This document shows positions 11,990 to 52,835 of a DNA stretch of 64,000 bases, piece after piece; within the stretch, counting starts at the first letter, position 1; each line of letters begins with the position of its first letter. The stretch lies in NCBI RefSeq assembly GCF_037975245.1, contig NC_092580.1, forward strand, positions 21,006,501-21,070,500, written 5' to 3'. The notes beneath the pieces are model-generated. The model did not search any database, was not told where the DNA came from, and worked only from the letters and a program-made list of their open reading frames with translations. The stretch comes from Apostichopus japonicus. Taxonomy: Eukaryota; Echinodermata; Holothuroidea; Aspidochirotida; Stichopodidae. The position numbers were made by a program, and so were the translations under genes.

Positions 11990-14900
11990 GTAAAAGCGAG
12001 GAGAGCTAAAACATTGGAGACGCTGAAATATATTTTACAGATTTTTTTTAAGGTCTAAAATCTGCAATGTAGAATATAAGCAAAAACTGTTCCACAAAAT
12101 TAAATGTATAAATTGTATTCAATTTTCATACATACATGCTTCAGAAGTACATTTTATAAATATTTCATATTTTATGTCAAATTTCTTATAATGAATCTTG
12201 ATCACGAAGAAATACGAATACCATCACTGCGTTGTTCATAATGTCTTTGTTTTCCTATCTACAAGAAACGGTGACTTGTGACTGGCAACCCTGACCCGTA
12301 CCACCCTCACCGCCCCGCTCCCGCCCCCCCCCCAATACGGCCAACCCCTCGCCCGTCCTACCCCTGTTCCGTCTATAAGGAACCACTATAGGAATATTAA
12401 CCTTGAATTGTTCAGTTGGTGCGCTAGAATTCATATTACTGTGAGGAACACCCGCGTTTTTCGCATCCCGTACTTCATTTCAAAATGAGACCTTTTATAA
12501 AGTTTTTCAAGGTTACAACAGACGTTGGCGTGTAATTGCTTTACCATACTTCTAAATTGCGAAAGGTTCATTTCTTGTAAATATTACATTCGGAACCTTG
12601 AATATGAAATTGTCAATTTGTTTAGTTTGTGGATTATTAGCTGTGACTATACATGAATATGTCATTACATTTATCAATTTTGAGGGAAGTTAAATGTTAT
12701 ATTGTGTACCACTGTATACATTGGTCGTATAGTAAAAATTGCTCCCCCCCCCCTATGGTTGTTCCTGTATTTGTTAAAGGAGGTCACGGAATTTTTCAAT
12801 AAACTGGAACCATAGGAACTCAAATTTAGGAAATCCTACAGACTGCAATATTTAAGTTACGGGTATATATTGAAGTATAACACATGTATAACAGTATTAT
12901 ATACTATAAACTCTACGTTAATTTGTAGGTCAGTGCATACAGTAAAATATATATACATATACACATTTCCCTTAAACTATATTTCTCGCTAAGGGAACTA
13001 CAAAACTGAGCTAGAAACTGTCCTTCGAAGAAAATAACTGCAGTAGTGTTTGTCTACTATTTTCATTTTTATTATCATAACTTTCAATATATTTTCCTTT
13101 TCTACATTTTGCTTTAGAGTTTGCTATAAATATGATATCTTGGATAAAAAAAAACACGTAAATATATTTCAAGGTGAAAATAATATAAGAAATTTCATTT
13201 CAAGTTTTCAAATTACTTAAATCAAAGTGGTTTCAATGTGTGAAACAAAGGATCTTTCCACTGTTTATGGATATGAGTGACCTTCGGGTATACATAGAAC
13301 ACAGCACGATATTTGACGATGAGGTAGAAATGGCTTATCGTAGCCAGCAGTCCACTTTTCGCATTGTGACTCGACGCTTTAATAACCGTACTGCGGTATA
13401 TAGTCATTCAAATAACATAATATCGCGAAAGGTCGATTTTGGCAATTAGCGAAATTTGAAAAAAAAAGCGACTCACAGTTAGTACCCCTTTCTCCTTAAG
13501 GAAATCTATATTTTTATATCATTGAAGTGGAATATCTAACAGTTACCATAGTAACTCATGGTAAATTGGATTTGAATGGTTTTAGTGCATTATGCTCGTA
13601 TATGCATTTATACTCCCTTCTCTTTCAGCTAATGGTTACGTCTATATAGATGACATCTTTATAAATCATAACGCCTTGAGCAAATCAAAATTTACACACA
13701 ATAGCCATGTGGACGAATGAATGTACAGCTATCTATGGGTTAAATAACGAACTCATGAGAGGCGCATATTTTACCTGCGGGCATGCATGTGAGGCCCATA
13801 ATGACTAATGTTGCATTCATTACATATTCACTGACATCCCTTTGGCTATACTTCCTGTATAAGGTAATCCCATCAATAAGAATTTGCTTTTCAGTAAAGA
13901 ATTCATAATGATGTAGCCTATTTTAAATAATCATTTTGTAGGGCTTTCTTTTCAACAGAGAATATGAGATAGGTATACATTTGACGATAGTTATATAGTA
14001 AAGATGAGAAGTATATTTCATAATCTAAAACGGCTGGTAACGGCTGGAATCTGTAGTTAATATGTAAAAGGGGTGTATGTAATAATATATGCAACACTGT
14101 GTGGTGGTTATTTCAGCGTCAAGCATAACATCAAATATAGTCTCATTATTTGAAATTCTATGAAAACCTTAGATTTTATATGTTTGGGTTTTATCGAAAG
14201 TGGAAGTTCAAATGATGATAGAAATGGTTCATAGAATTAAAGCCTAATAATTTGGTTTAATATGAATTTTCGTGGCTATTTTTAAATAATGACAGAATTA
14301 TCAAGCATATACAACTAAATTTTTGTGGTAAAAAAATACATCTTACACGATTCATCGAAATCGTGAAAAGCTCGCCTTCAAATTGCACAAGTTGCACGCA
14401 TTGAGATATATGATGTCTTGCAGGGATCTTGAGCAACGGTATCAATTTCAGTGTGGATTGAATGATGAGAACTTGTGATAATATTTTGGAACCGCGAGTT
14501 AATGTCTTCTCAACCCTCCTCCTCCTTCCCCCCCCCCCCCAACCCAACAACTCCTAGTCACTTCATTTGTTCCCTCCTCTGCCCGAACCCACCACGCTTC
14601 TCACAGCCATGGAGGTGGAGGGGCCCAATATACAGCAGCATAAACCTAATGCTGAATACTGCGTATAGCGCTTTCTTGTGGGTAGCTAACAACTAAAACT
14701 ATACGTCGATTAACTAGCAATGAAAATTGACTGTCATGATTCATAATACGCACTGACCCAAAATGACCTTTCAATGCACACGTGACATGTTGGAATTTTG
14801 CTTTATTTTTGCCTTACTTTGCTTTAAATTTGTTTGCTTGTTAAAGTGGTTGTTTTTATGTAGCTTTCACGCCTTGATTAAACGATGAAGTTGGAACATT

Positions 14901-17806
14901 ATGAGCTTAAAGATGGGTGACATTTCATCCGGTTTGTAAATATTTCCTTTCCTGAATATTTGTCATAATAATGCTAAGGCCTTGAAAGAAATCTGCCCTA
15001 CAATTGCCCAAAACGGATCAGAAGAAACGTCCACGAATCCTTTTTTTCACAGTGGTCTCTGTAGATACCTTGGAACTGCCGTTATGATTATAAAACATAA
15101 TCAAGAAGGCTTGACTGAATCGTAATCCACTGAAAACCTTAATAACCTAATTGAGAGAGAGAGATATACGCAACAAGGCATTAGCATATATCCGTTGTTA
15201 TAGGTAATTTCTCTTCCATTCCTTCCAGATAACAAATAACAAAATTAAATCAAAATTTCTTTTATTCAGGTAAAATAAAACACTGTTGTCAATATTTCCT
15301 TTAAATTCCTTAAGTCTGAATATTAACATCAAAGTTAAATATTAAAGTCTATGGATAGGCCTATACCTATTTACACGATGTTCATTCCTTGCTATATATA
15401 AGCATATTTATCACATAATTATAATTCAAAGATTTTTTTCTCGCAAGGTGTTTGTTATTTTATCAGCGTTGTCCAATTTTAAATCTATTTTAAGGATTAC
15501 CATACCCTTGTTCAGAAGCTATTTATAGAAGAGAAATATAAGTAAGAAGACTAAAATCTAATTCCCAAGCACAAGAATATAATGTGTGAATTAGTGATTT
15601 ACTTGTGAAGAGAACTATAAAAGACCTGTAGCTCGGGCTGTCATTGCCGTATACAGCTGGTTCGGCTTTTACTCATAGACTTGTAATATCATCACGTAAA
15701 ATAATAACAATTAAATATATAAATACGTTTTTTGCAATAAATTCAAGAATTACTTCAATACAATGTAGTTTAGAGCTTATACGAGCGCAGCTGAAACAAA
15801 CGACATAGGCCTAACGTAGCCTATTATGCAACAATGCTTACAACAACACAAAGACGTTTGCTTCGCACACGTATATTGACTCGCGCATATAACGCCATTA
15901 TATACAAAGGCGTGCATGCTCATCGAATCAATCTCACCGAGCATATCATACGGTAATATGACAGACTAGTTCTGTATCCTTGCCATTATAGTTTATTACA
16001 AGCTACTGGGAAGAGTTTTTTTATATTCTCCATGTCCCTACCTTTAAAATTCTGTTATAATTCCACGGTAGAGAAATCCAATATTATGTCCGTTCTGATT
16101 ATTCCAAATGAGATCCAGCACATCTCGTGTTTTAGATTATGTTATAATAAAAAAAGAAGGAAGCAATACAGAGAGGCTCTGAAAGCCTACCGAAATACAA
16201 AGTGTGCATGGCAGAGCACAAATTAAGCACAGGGCGTAATTTTTTCCTAGCCCGCGATACTACACAGCACGATATATATATTTATCTCACGTAGACGTAC
16301 AGAGCACGGGAAACGAATTGCAGGGAATTAAGTCCGCCATGATTAAAGTCTGGCATCCACCATTATATACACGGGGCATAATTATTGACTTGTCGCAGCG
16401 CGGCAAGTGGCAACTGGCTAAGATCGATAAAATGACTGTCCGTTCGAAGTTACACAGTGCAGAGGTAACGTAGGTAGTAAAGTATAGGCATACGGAAATG
16501 GGTTATAATGTGATCTTGTTTTTAGATACGGATTATGCCTATATATGAACATTATGAGGTTTTAGTGACCCATGCTAAGTGGATCAAAGTCACACGCGAC
16601 TTCGATATTATTTGAGTTGTAGAAGTAACCATGGTAACGCCGGTCTTGGAAATGGTTGAATATGGGCCCTCGAAATAGGTGCATGAGGATAATTCAATGA
16701 TCATGAATTTTTCTTGGTGATTGCTAAAGGCCATCCTAGTTGAATTCCTCTTTTTTCGTGTCCGATGATGACCTTTGAACCTATAGTCAATAACAATGTT
16801 TAATCTTACGGCATGGTCGTTATCATGAGCTGACCATAATGCAAGTGGACGGTTTTCTGTGAAATACGCTATTTAATTCGCGGGATAATCTCAAGCCTAT
16901 ATAGGTTGAAACAAACAGATGGCAACCAATCAGATGTCATTAATTACTAACAATGGATGAAAACTGGATCATCCCGAGAGTTTGGACCTGATAATCAAGT
17001 TTCCTATACTAACATATAATATAGGTTTTATGGGTAATGGAAATCTACCAAAGTGTCGAAATCCAATATCAATGTAAAACATTTGACACCTTTTAAAAAC
17101 ATCTTCAACTCAATAAAAAAATATATAAAAAATGGTGACGTCATTTCTAACTGGAATCAAAAGTCAGTTGTATTGAACTTAATATAGAAACGGCATTTTA
17201 TACTAATTAATTAACTAATTTTATACTAAATCATAAAAAATAATATATTTGAAAATAATCTTGCGAAAATAAAGAGAAACCAATCGCTTGATATACCAGG
17301 GTCAGTATCATTACACAAATGATCCTATCAATTGGCACATTTCATAGGTATATCTGATATTTTTTAAATTAACATTCCATGAACAAAAGAACGCAATTCC
17401 TTCCCACATAATTCTTCACAAAGAAGTACATTGTATGGATATATCGTAGAGAGGGTGTGGATAGTTAGGTGTCGTTGGAAATATTTTATTGAATATTCGT
17501 TTATGAAAAGTATTTAGAAAATGCTATTTAAGCTCCAAATGTTGTGTATCTTTTTATAATATCAACAATTTTAATCAATGATGTAATATTAAACAATCAA
17601 CTGGACAGGAGTGGGGGTGGGGGGGGGGGTGTATATTCCTTTCATGTTATAGTCAGCCTAATCAAGTGACTTCCATATATCGATTAACAAAGGATACTCA
17701 CAATGTAATGCAAGTTATCATTGTTAGATTATGCTTAAATTCAGTTAAGTAAAAGCAATAAACAGTAAAAAAGGTAATTACACGGTATTAAGGATTACAT
17801 TACATG

Positions 17807-17842
<36 letters not shown>

Positions 17843-17845
17843 TGT

Positions 17846-17975
17846 ATAAATGAAAATCGTAATGAGTTGGAAATCAAGAACAGTGAAAAAACTTTCAGCC
17901 TCCACCGGGATTCGAACCACGGGCCTCCCGCTCTGTACGCGGACACCCTAACCACTAGGCTATGGACGCTGATTG
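17846..17975 (-). mobile_element. tRNA-derived SINE with TA tail
   Basis: On the minus strand, box A-like TAGCCTAGTGGTTAGGGTG (17965-17947) and box B GGTTCGAATCC (17918-17908) lie at tRNA spacing. The body ends TTCACTGTTCTTGATTTCC and then a TA tract. The body resembles the copy at 25951. It is a SINE rather than a tRNA gene because the acceptor stem does not pair well and a body and tail follow. Confidence 0.7.
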
Positions 17976-18166
17976 TATGTCCAGAGGTTCGAAACCGGTA
18001 AGGAAGATCGTAATTCCACTGTAGGCGTTTGTCACCTATATCGAACAATACTAGTTCTGTTTTTGGTGACATATTTTGCCCTACTCTAGAGATCAAACAG
18101 GATGCTATCCAACTCGAAAATCATTTGTGATTCCTAAAGCCGGATCTCGAGAGAGATACTTTGAAC

Positions 18167-18170
<4 letters not shown>

Positions 18171-18219
<49 letters not shown>
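18171..18219 (+). repeat. (TA)n microsatellite
   Basis: About 24 uninterrupted TA units. Confidence 0.95.
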
Positions 18220-18221
18220 TC

Positions 18222-21055
18222 ATCAAAATGATCTTAAATTCATGCATATCTCATCAACTGGCAAAGTTATGTCAAATACTTCTCTCTTGGTTTGTTTATG
18301 AAGTTGCTTATGAATTTCATATATTATTGTATCTATTATAAGTGATGTTTGAGTAACAAGTTTTACATTTTTATATTTTATTGAAGTAAATCATACATTC
18401 GTGAACCACAACGGTACTCTACTTGAAGTTATATAACCTTTGACACATGACATCAGCTCAATAATATACAGGCTTCAATCACTATAGGACTGGAAACTGG
18501 ATACTCGACAAAGACATGTGACAACTCTCAAGTGCCAGTTTTATAGGCTTGTTCTATGAGATCTTAAAGAAAAAAATGCCGGTATTCTTAAACCGGTTGA
18601 ATCACGGGACCTTTAAAGTAACCGCTTGCATCTTTTCCGTCCATTTCTGTCAATTTCACTCACTTTAAAGAGTATTGTAGTTAAAAGAAGATTATCTTTT
18701 ACAAACGATACGATTGGTTAATAAATAAATCCATTCACTTGCCACCCACCCATTAAGAACGCTTGCATATTAGTTAAAAACAATAAGCAAATCTGAGTTA
18801 TTCAAATATTTGCGACTTTTGAATTCGTCATTTGAAATAAATTTGGACATGAGCCTTCATGACTTACAAAGCACAGCTTTGTAAGAGGGTTTCTATCTAC
18901 TAAATTCACACAATTTTTTTTTCAAGCTCGATGCGGAAAAAAAAATTAATGGAACTATACGTAAAACAATGCACACTTTTAAAACAATGCAAACTTTTAT
19001 GCGCACGGCACACGAGCATCAATGAGGACTGTGACCCAACTCACCAGATCCCCACCCCTAGTGCAACATATATTGTCGCCGATAATATATAGTCACTATA
19101 TGCAATGGACTCATAACATCGGCGACAACTTTTGCATTGAAACATCATTACTAGAATGACATCATTGTTGTCACCGACGACACTACAGGCCGAAACAGTT
19201 GTGTGTGTCTGCAGAGACAAAGAGAAAGGAACAAGAGAGGGAAAAAACAAATGCTAAACACTTTTGCTTTTCTTGACAAGACGATAACGGTTTCTTTAAC
19301 TTTATTTCCAGAAAGAACAAAAGTCACATGTTAAGTCTTTTGCATTCTGAAACCGTTTTTACATTCTTCAACTTTATTTCCAGGCAGCTGGAACAAAATA
19401 TAAAAATGATAACGTTTGCATCTTTGATGCCAAATATAGCTTTCTTCAACTTTATCTTCTGATAGACAAGACATTTTCAAACGTCTGTATACTGCAGGCT
19501 TGTTGTAGTACAACTTCAACTTGTATTTCCAGATTAAACACACACAAAAAAACATGTTAAAACGTTTTCCCCCTAGGCAATGTCTGTGACCCCCCCCCCC
19601 GAGTCTCACTGTTGGAAAAAATCCTAGCTACGCCACTGAGTCTACGTACGTTTGAAACAGACTAATGGCTTTCGGGTCGGTCCCGCTAGGTTGCCGACAG
19701 TCGTTCTTAACAACAAATGTTGAAAGTCTTTTCTTTGTTATACGTAATTGACACCCTCTCACAGAATATATCCTTTATTTTCATTGTGCACAAAAAGTGA
19801 CATTTTTTTTCTCCTAAAACATGCACAAAATCGAACAGAGGAATGCCATCCCCTCACACAGACCCCTACCCCCCCCCCCCCCCCGCATGATTTTAAAAGT
19901 AGCTATGAGAGCACAAAGCTTTACTTACAGGTTTCGATGGCTTTGTGAATATCGATTAAACTTTTCCTAAAGCCACAATTAAAATCTCGTTTGTGCCTCT
20001 TTCTTTGCTGTGGCTCTATCCCTTTAAATCTCCTTAAAAGTTAAGGTCGTTTCCTATCTACCAGCATCAGTCAGAGGTACTTTGTTGAAATTAAAAACTT
20101 TAAAACCTGCTTTCATTTAGAGTACTATAGGATTGTCAATGAGGACCAAAGAGTACTTGAGTCTTCGATTTCTGCCGGTGTGGATATCAAACTTGAAGAA
20201 AAAAGAGAATTTGCTAGTAACAAATCGACGATTTTTTTCTTCATTTGCATTCAAGTAACATTTCGAATACGCTGGGCATTTTATCTTCTAACTACCTCGT
20301 ATTCGGGACTACATGTTTCATACCAGTCATCTTGTTGACCTCGGAGGACAATTTTATGCATATTTCTAGGTCATTGCGAATTGTTGGACCATCTGCGAAC
20401 ATTGACTAGTGCTTGAGGGGTTCATTATCTTGGATGATGGCTTTCATATAAATTTTCTGCCTTGGATATCAAACTTGCAACGTCAACCATCTCCCGTTAA
20501 CTTTTGGTGAAGGTAAATTATATGTCACTTTTATACACCGTCTGTAATGTTTTCTAAATGATCCCAGCATTTTCATTTTGTGTGGCGTCCATCACTATAA
20601 AGCAATTTTTACTGTTACTCTATCATACATTGATATTCTTGGAATCTTCAAAATTGTTGCAGAAATCATTCCAAATGATATCCTTTAATAAGTTTTAATA
20701 ATCTCGGTGAAATTTTTGAGGTAGTGGTTTCCATGGCATAATTACTTATATGTTTCACCGTACTTGAACTATCATAAACGTTCTTTTAAAAAAGGGATCA
20801 TCGTACGCAACAATTTACATTTAGTTTATAGGAAACATGTTGGAAAAGTCGGTTTATTTAACCTTTTATGTTGTTTGTAAGTCAATGACAGTGCTTTGAG
20901 TAAGTCAAGAAAATCATGCCAGTGTAAAAGAAATCTTTTAACTTTCTCTCTGCCCGGGGGTTTATATGCAAATTACGCTAGGCTTGGGTACACCTCTTAT
21001 GAATTTTTTAGGATAGCTAGGTATTGTTGGAAGGGCAAGCGTGGAGGGTTGGGGT
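18222..21055. other. Intergenic, weak repeats only
   Basis: Holds the degenerate repeat at 19260-19560 and a lone hAT-like end at 19622-19637. No coding signal. Confidence 0.6.
19260..19560 (+). repeat. Degenerate about 70-76-bp tandem repeat
   Basis: CTTCAACTTTATTTCCAG-like cores recur near 19290, 19366, 19442 and 19512. An isolated hAT-like right end, CCTAGCTACGCCACTG, follows at about 19622-19637 with no partner found. Confidence 0.4.
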
Positions 21056-21064
21056 TAAATACAT

Positions 21065-21355
21065 CAAAAGTGGCTATTCTTACAACTAGTTGTAACAATA
21101 ATTCCCTTTTGCGCATGCGCAGTTGCTATAACGTGGCTATTTTTTCGACTAGGAGTACTATTTTTACGACCAGGAGTAACAATAATTTCCGGTTAGGGTT
21201 AAGGTTAGGGTTAGGTTAGTGTGTAGGGTTAGAGTTAGGGTTACCCCTACTACATGCGCAGATGCTTTATTTACTTGAATTCGCATGAATTCGCCGATGT
21301 TGTAAGAATAGTTTATAAATAATTCTTACGACTAGTCATAAGAATAGCCACGGCC
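21065..21355. mobile_element. MITE with 9-bp target duplication and internal telomere-like repeats
   Basis: TAAATACAT occurs at 21056-21064 and 21356-21364. The inverted ends share GTGGCTATTCTTA exactly and continue imperfectly to about 32 bp (ACTAGTTGTAACAATAATT against ACTAGTCGTAAGAATTATT). The size (291 bp), TIR and 9-bp duplication fit a Mutator-like MITE. A second, shorter copy of the TIR sequence starts at 21133. Confidence 0.75.
21191..21244 (+). repeat. Degenerate TTAGGG interstitial telomere-like array
   Basis: About eight units of GTTAGGGTT with point changes, inside the 21065-21355 MITE. TTAGGG is the telomere unit of vertebrates and echinoderms. Confidence 0.8.
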
Positions 21356-21571
21356 TAAATACATTGAATGGACTTACGGAGATATCGTAGGCTTTGTGTC
21401 AAACAAGGTTATAGAATTTTGAATGAATATTATACATCCATTGATATTTTACGGTAGATTATATTATAATTTAAGCATGATCATAATCTAAACTCGTTGA
21501 AATATTTGATCAACTATTCTAGTTTGATCAGTAATTATAATTATTATAAGACAAAAGTCGGTTACATATGT

Positions 21572-21576
<5 letters not shown>

Positions 21577-21614
<38 letters not shown>
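21577..21614 (+). repeat. (TA)n microsatellite
   Basis: About 19 TA units, in intergenic sequence. Confidence 0.9.
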
Positions 21615-21616
<2 letters not shown>

Positions 21617-21865
21617 TAGCTAATGTGACACCAATCAGTGACCGCGCCCATGTCTTCGTAAGGTTAAGCTTTGTTGCAATGTTCATGTCTAAAGACGTGA
21701 GGGCGATGAGTCACATTAAAAGTCACATGTGGTTGGCTAATTTAGAGCGATGTGGTAACAATGGTGAGATGAACCTACTACCAGCAACAATTCAGTGATA
21801 GCATTCCGCGTGTTCTCAAATATCACCATTCAATTACCCTCTTGTAAGACAAGATTTCACTTGTG

Positions 21866-21921
21866 AGGGTTCTTATAGGGTTCTTAGGGCTCTTAGGGTT
21901 TTTATAGGGTTCTTATAGGGC
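21866..21921 (+). repeat. Short tandem repeat AGGGTTCTTAT
   Basis: Four to five imperfect units of AGGGTTCTTAT with variants AGGGCTCTT and AGGGTTTTTAT. It is TTAGGG-like in part. Confidence 0.7.
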
Positions 21922-22129
21922 TGAAAGAGGTATAACGTTTGTTTGATCTATAAAATTGGATAACAATATTAGGAACGGATTAGCGTTCTTAAACCAACCC
22001 ACTTCCTCGCGAGAGTTGAAGAATACAAACTCTGTTTGAACCAATAAGCTTAATGCGATTTCTTGGTCCACTTAACCGTATATAGCTGAGCTGAACAATG
22101 GCCTCTTATTATATACGGGTATAGTGTGT

Positions 22130-22705
22130 GGCATAATGTTTGTTTGTTTGTTGCACTCAGATTGTTCAAAATACAAAAAAAAAAATTACATAGACATAAT
22201 AGACCGGAACAGATTAGACCGGAACAGATAGTAGAACGGAACAGATTGAAAAGAACAAAAAGAGTAACAGGAGCTATAAACCCATTGGGCTGACAGAACG
22301 TCGGCCCATTTCCAATGGGGCCCTATATAGACGAAAACTTGCACTTTCAATGGTAAATTCTAATAAAACCAATAAATAAGACTAAAAAATGGCACATATT
22401 GCACATAAATCTGAAAGTGCCTCCCCTACACCCTAAATTACATGCGATGCTTCCTTAACTCAGCTTTAAAAAGACGAGAAGGCATGATGGATTTGATATG
22501 ATTTGGAAGAGCTTTCCAATCCTGAATTGCCGTGAAGTAGAAAGAGCTAACACCACCCTAGAATCGATAACATAGAATTTGTTGTGTTTTGATCGAGTAC
22601 CCTGATTATGAATGACAGAGGTTTTGGTGAAATTGGTGGTGAGCTAGGGAGAACTACAGTTGTTAAAGATTTTGTGTGCATGGTTTAACCTAGTGAATTT
22701 GAAAA
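22130..22705 (-). pseudogene. Decayed non-LTR retrotransposon 3' end (reverse transcriptase tail and 3' UTR)
   Basis: The minus strand encodes YFTAIQDWKALPNHIKSIMP then SRLFKAELRKHRM and a stop (22538-22438), the usual C-terminus of CR1/jockey/L2-type reverse transcriptases. Upstream NFTKTSVIHNQGTRSKHNKF continues the match, but a stop codon and a frameshift break the frame. The 3' UTR runs to about 22130 and ends in T/A-rich and (TTTG)n-like sequence. Confidence 0.75.
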
Positions 22706-22734
22706 AAAAAATTGAAACGGTTTATTTATATATA

Positions 22735-22866
22735 TGTAATTATATAGATTAACTTACTACAGAAGCATTCCACATCACGACCGGTTTCGTCCTTTTTGGA
22801 ATGTAGGAATTGAAACCCGGACCTTCGTGTCACAGTTTCAAGTCAGAACCACTAAGTCACGGTAAT
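22735..22866 (-). mobile_element. tRNA-derived SINE, diverged
   Basis: Minus strand: CCGTGACTTAGTGGTTCT (box A-like, 22862-22845) and CCGGGTTTCAATTCC (box B-like, 22820-22806). A short TA tract lies at the 3' side. It is more diverged than the other copies. Confidence 0.5.
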
Positions 22867-22918
22867 TCTACTGGTGTGCATGTGTATTGAGGCTATCTAT
22901 AACTGTCAACGAGAGAGC

Positions 22919-22944
22919 TTATTATTATTATTATTATTATTGTA

Positions 22945-22983
<39 letters not shown>

Positions 22984-23190
22984 GAGCGGTGATATCTGTA
23001 GTATTTACGTAGGGAAGTCTTTATCACATGAGCATTATGGGCATCACTTTTTGTCTGTTTTTCATTTGGTACGTATTATTGGACATAATGAATAACATGT
23101 TTCAAAATATTAATATTGATATATATTGATATATTGATATATATTGATATATATGATATATATATATTGATATATATTGATATATTTCAA
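22919..23190 (+). repeat. Simple repeats upstream of the SUR-like first coding exon
   Basis: (TTA)7 at 22921-22941, (TA)n at 22949-22977, and irregular GATATATATT units at 23115-23190. The last ends about 85 bp before the exon acceptor. Confidence 0.9.
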
Positions 23191-23288
23191 AATTTTGATA
23201 TACCTTACATATTTAATACACTAACACTTCTTTGATTTATGCAAGATATGACGACTTTGCTTATATTCTCTGCAGACATCGTGACAAT

Positions 23289-50288
<27,000 letters not shown>

Positions 50289-52411
50289 ACTAAAAGAGTT
50301 AAAGGGTTATTCCTTTTACCTAAAAAAATGTAACATATTTAGGGAATTCCACACAAAGAGTTAACATCCCATCTAATTATCATGTATTTAACTCTAGATG
50401 GGGTTATTCAAAACGTAACCATCTTTGGGTCTGATGACTCATTCGTTTCTACAGGAGACGCAATATAGTGACGTCATCACCGCCAACAAAAATGTTCTTC
50501 TGTTGAGTAATCTACTTTTTTATTAATTATGAATCTGATTAGAAAAGATTGACTTTACATAATGTCATTCCACCAACTTCTGCCACCGGAGTATTACGTT
50601 CATCTGATAAAATGGCTTGCATAATAGATTCACGTGTCAAACGAAAAGATTAACTTTCTTCACTAGAAAGATCATTATTATGACTATCCTATCACGGTAA
50701 CAGATAAGGCCTAATGTTAACAAAAGTAAACAGTGATCGATAGGCGAGATGAAATAGTCTGAATAGTGTGTGTGGGATAGCGTCTAGGTGAAGCAAGCAG
50801 GCTGTGGAGAGAAAAATTTCAATATACAGTTTAAGTTATACATTTATGGATAGTTTTAGACGTAATTTTATTGCTTTGTACTATTTTGCGGGGTATTTCT
50901 AGCATGGTTGCTGGCAGTTTATAAGTAACTTTGGTAGCTGTAAATATGCCTAATATCATACTTGTCATAAATGTTTCAGTTCATCAATATTAGACTGAGG
51001 CAGGGTATATGGGAGAAGCGAATTAATCTGGTCAATTATTTACAGCGGGGGAGGGTAATTTCGTAATTATCCCCCGTTTTCTACATTTATCTGGAACGAA
51101 AGAAATCTTCAGATATCATATTTTATTCCTTGTATACATACATAAAAAATGGGCGAATCTGATGAAAAAGTCTTTGTATAAAAAGCATCAGCAACATATC
51201 GCCACAGGAACTTCCATGTATGACTCATGTCCGAGTGCATTTATACAGCGGTATGCTCCTGGGTATACTAAGAGATCATTTTCATGTGTGTGCTTATTGG
51301 AACGTTACGCATGAGGTGAGAGGGGGTGGGGTGTAATGACGTCACACATCAATCACTCAATACCTCAGATCGTTATCAAAATGGTTAATATAACCCATTT
51401 TCAACTGCACCCCCGCCCCTCCCTCCCCTTTTCATGATTACGAGAAAATAACAAGGAGTAATGTTGACTGTAATGATATTTGATCATAGAAAGTCCTTGT
51501 AATTGGGCAGCTGGTATTTAGTTTTCGAAATTATTATATTTTCATTCATTGATTTCATTAAAATGTTGGTGCTTCTTTCGAATTATAATTGCTACCTTAT
51601 TTTGTGTCACATTTTTTGTTTCTTTACGATAACTTGAGAAAACAAGATGAAACGAAGAAAGCGAGGTTGAAATATTATAATCATATATTTAATTCATACA
51701 TGCCTTGTTACAAACTAAATCTAAAGAACATAAAATAACACAATACCATAAAGAAAACATTCAACCTTCCCTTGTACCAGATGATTACCTACAATTAATA
51801 TATCATGTTATGTATTACTCAGATTAATTATCGATTTTATCCATTAATGCATTATGGTCTGAATTCTATATAAATAATATCTACAAGGTGTAACGTTGAT
51901 TGAAAATGGACATAACTATCAACATTTTTTGTGATAAATAGTTCAATGATTGAACAGTACATGGAAGCATTGTACTTGTAAACCTCCTTGAAATGCACAC
52001 ATACCATACATTACGGTAACACACTTGAATTCTCGTAAATTAAACCCTCCATAAATACAGATTTGTCACACGCAAAGAATTCCTCGCGATTTCTCTATCG
52101 ATGAAATCGTAAAGTTTAGCTTTAGACGAAACCCGTTGGGATATTTATATAGAGTGTGCAAAGTATGTAAAATATGTAAAATAACCCTAATTTTCTTTTA
52201 AGTTACCCCACCAGATTGCTCTCATCTTTTAGAATATAGTAATTCCGAAGTTTGATTGAGGGGTGGGGGTGTTGTAGAAGAAGGTGGTATAAAGTAAGAA
52301 ATACTTTTTGTGTTCCATTTCGGTAAATGTATCTGTTCCTGTACCTGGTTAACTTATTGGTCCGTTCTCAATTTCGGTAAGGGCATTCTTCCCACCCCTT
52401 AGACAAATATG
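50289..52411. other. 3' flank of the SUR-like gene
   Basis: Probably includes its 3' UTR. I saw no second coding signal. Confidence 0.6.
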
Positions 52412-52835
52412 CAAATATGAATAACAATGCACCTATACCATCTAAGTAAGATAAAAAAGAAAACAAAACAAAGGAATAACTATACCCCTTTCGGCCCTGT
52501 ACCTCTCTCTATCTGTCTGTCTCGTTTATCCCTACAAACTCCTTTAAAATCAATTATAGCAAAATGAATAACCATACACCTATACCCCCTAAGTAAGATA
52601 ATTAAGAAAGAACAAAAGAATAACTACAACTAATTCACGCCTTGTACTTCCCTCTCTCTCCACCTCGTGAATCCATACAAACTCCATTATAATCACCTCA
52701 GATAAATGAAAAGAAAAATAAATTGTATAAATACCCTTTAGTATGAGATAACAAAAGAATCACTACAACTTGTGCTCCTCTCTCTGTCCTACTAACTCCC
52801 ATATAGTCAACTTAAAAACAATTACAAAAGTAAAA
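52412..52835 (+). repeat. Degenerate about 146-bp tandem repeat, three copies
   Basis: CACCTATACCATCTAAGTAA at 52430 recurs at 52577 as CACCTATACCCCCTAAGTAA and, more diverged, near 52723. Each copy also has an AACAAAAGAATAACTACAAC-like segment and a CCTCTCTCT run. Confidence 0.65.

Larger units (their letters stand above)
9630..17840. other. Long intergenic stretch without a recognisable gene
   Basis: Apart from the TA repeat at 11297, the TGCG tract at 11955 and several poly-C/G runs (10480, 10905, 11155, 12320, 14530), I see only short AT-rich frames without motifs. Distal regulatory elements cannot be excluded by eye. Confidence 0.6.

Noticed and set aside
13222-13449. Overlapping open frames on both strands
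   Set aside because: Neither shows a recognisable domain or flanking splice sites.
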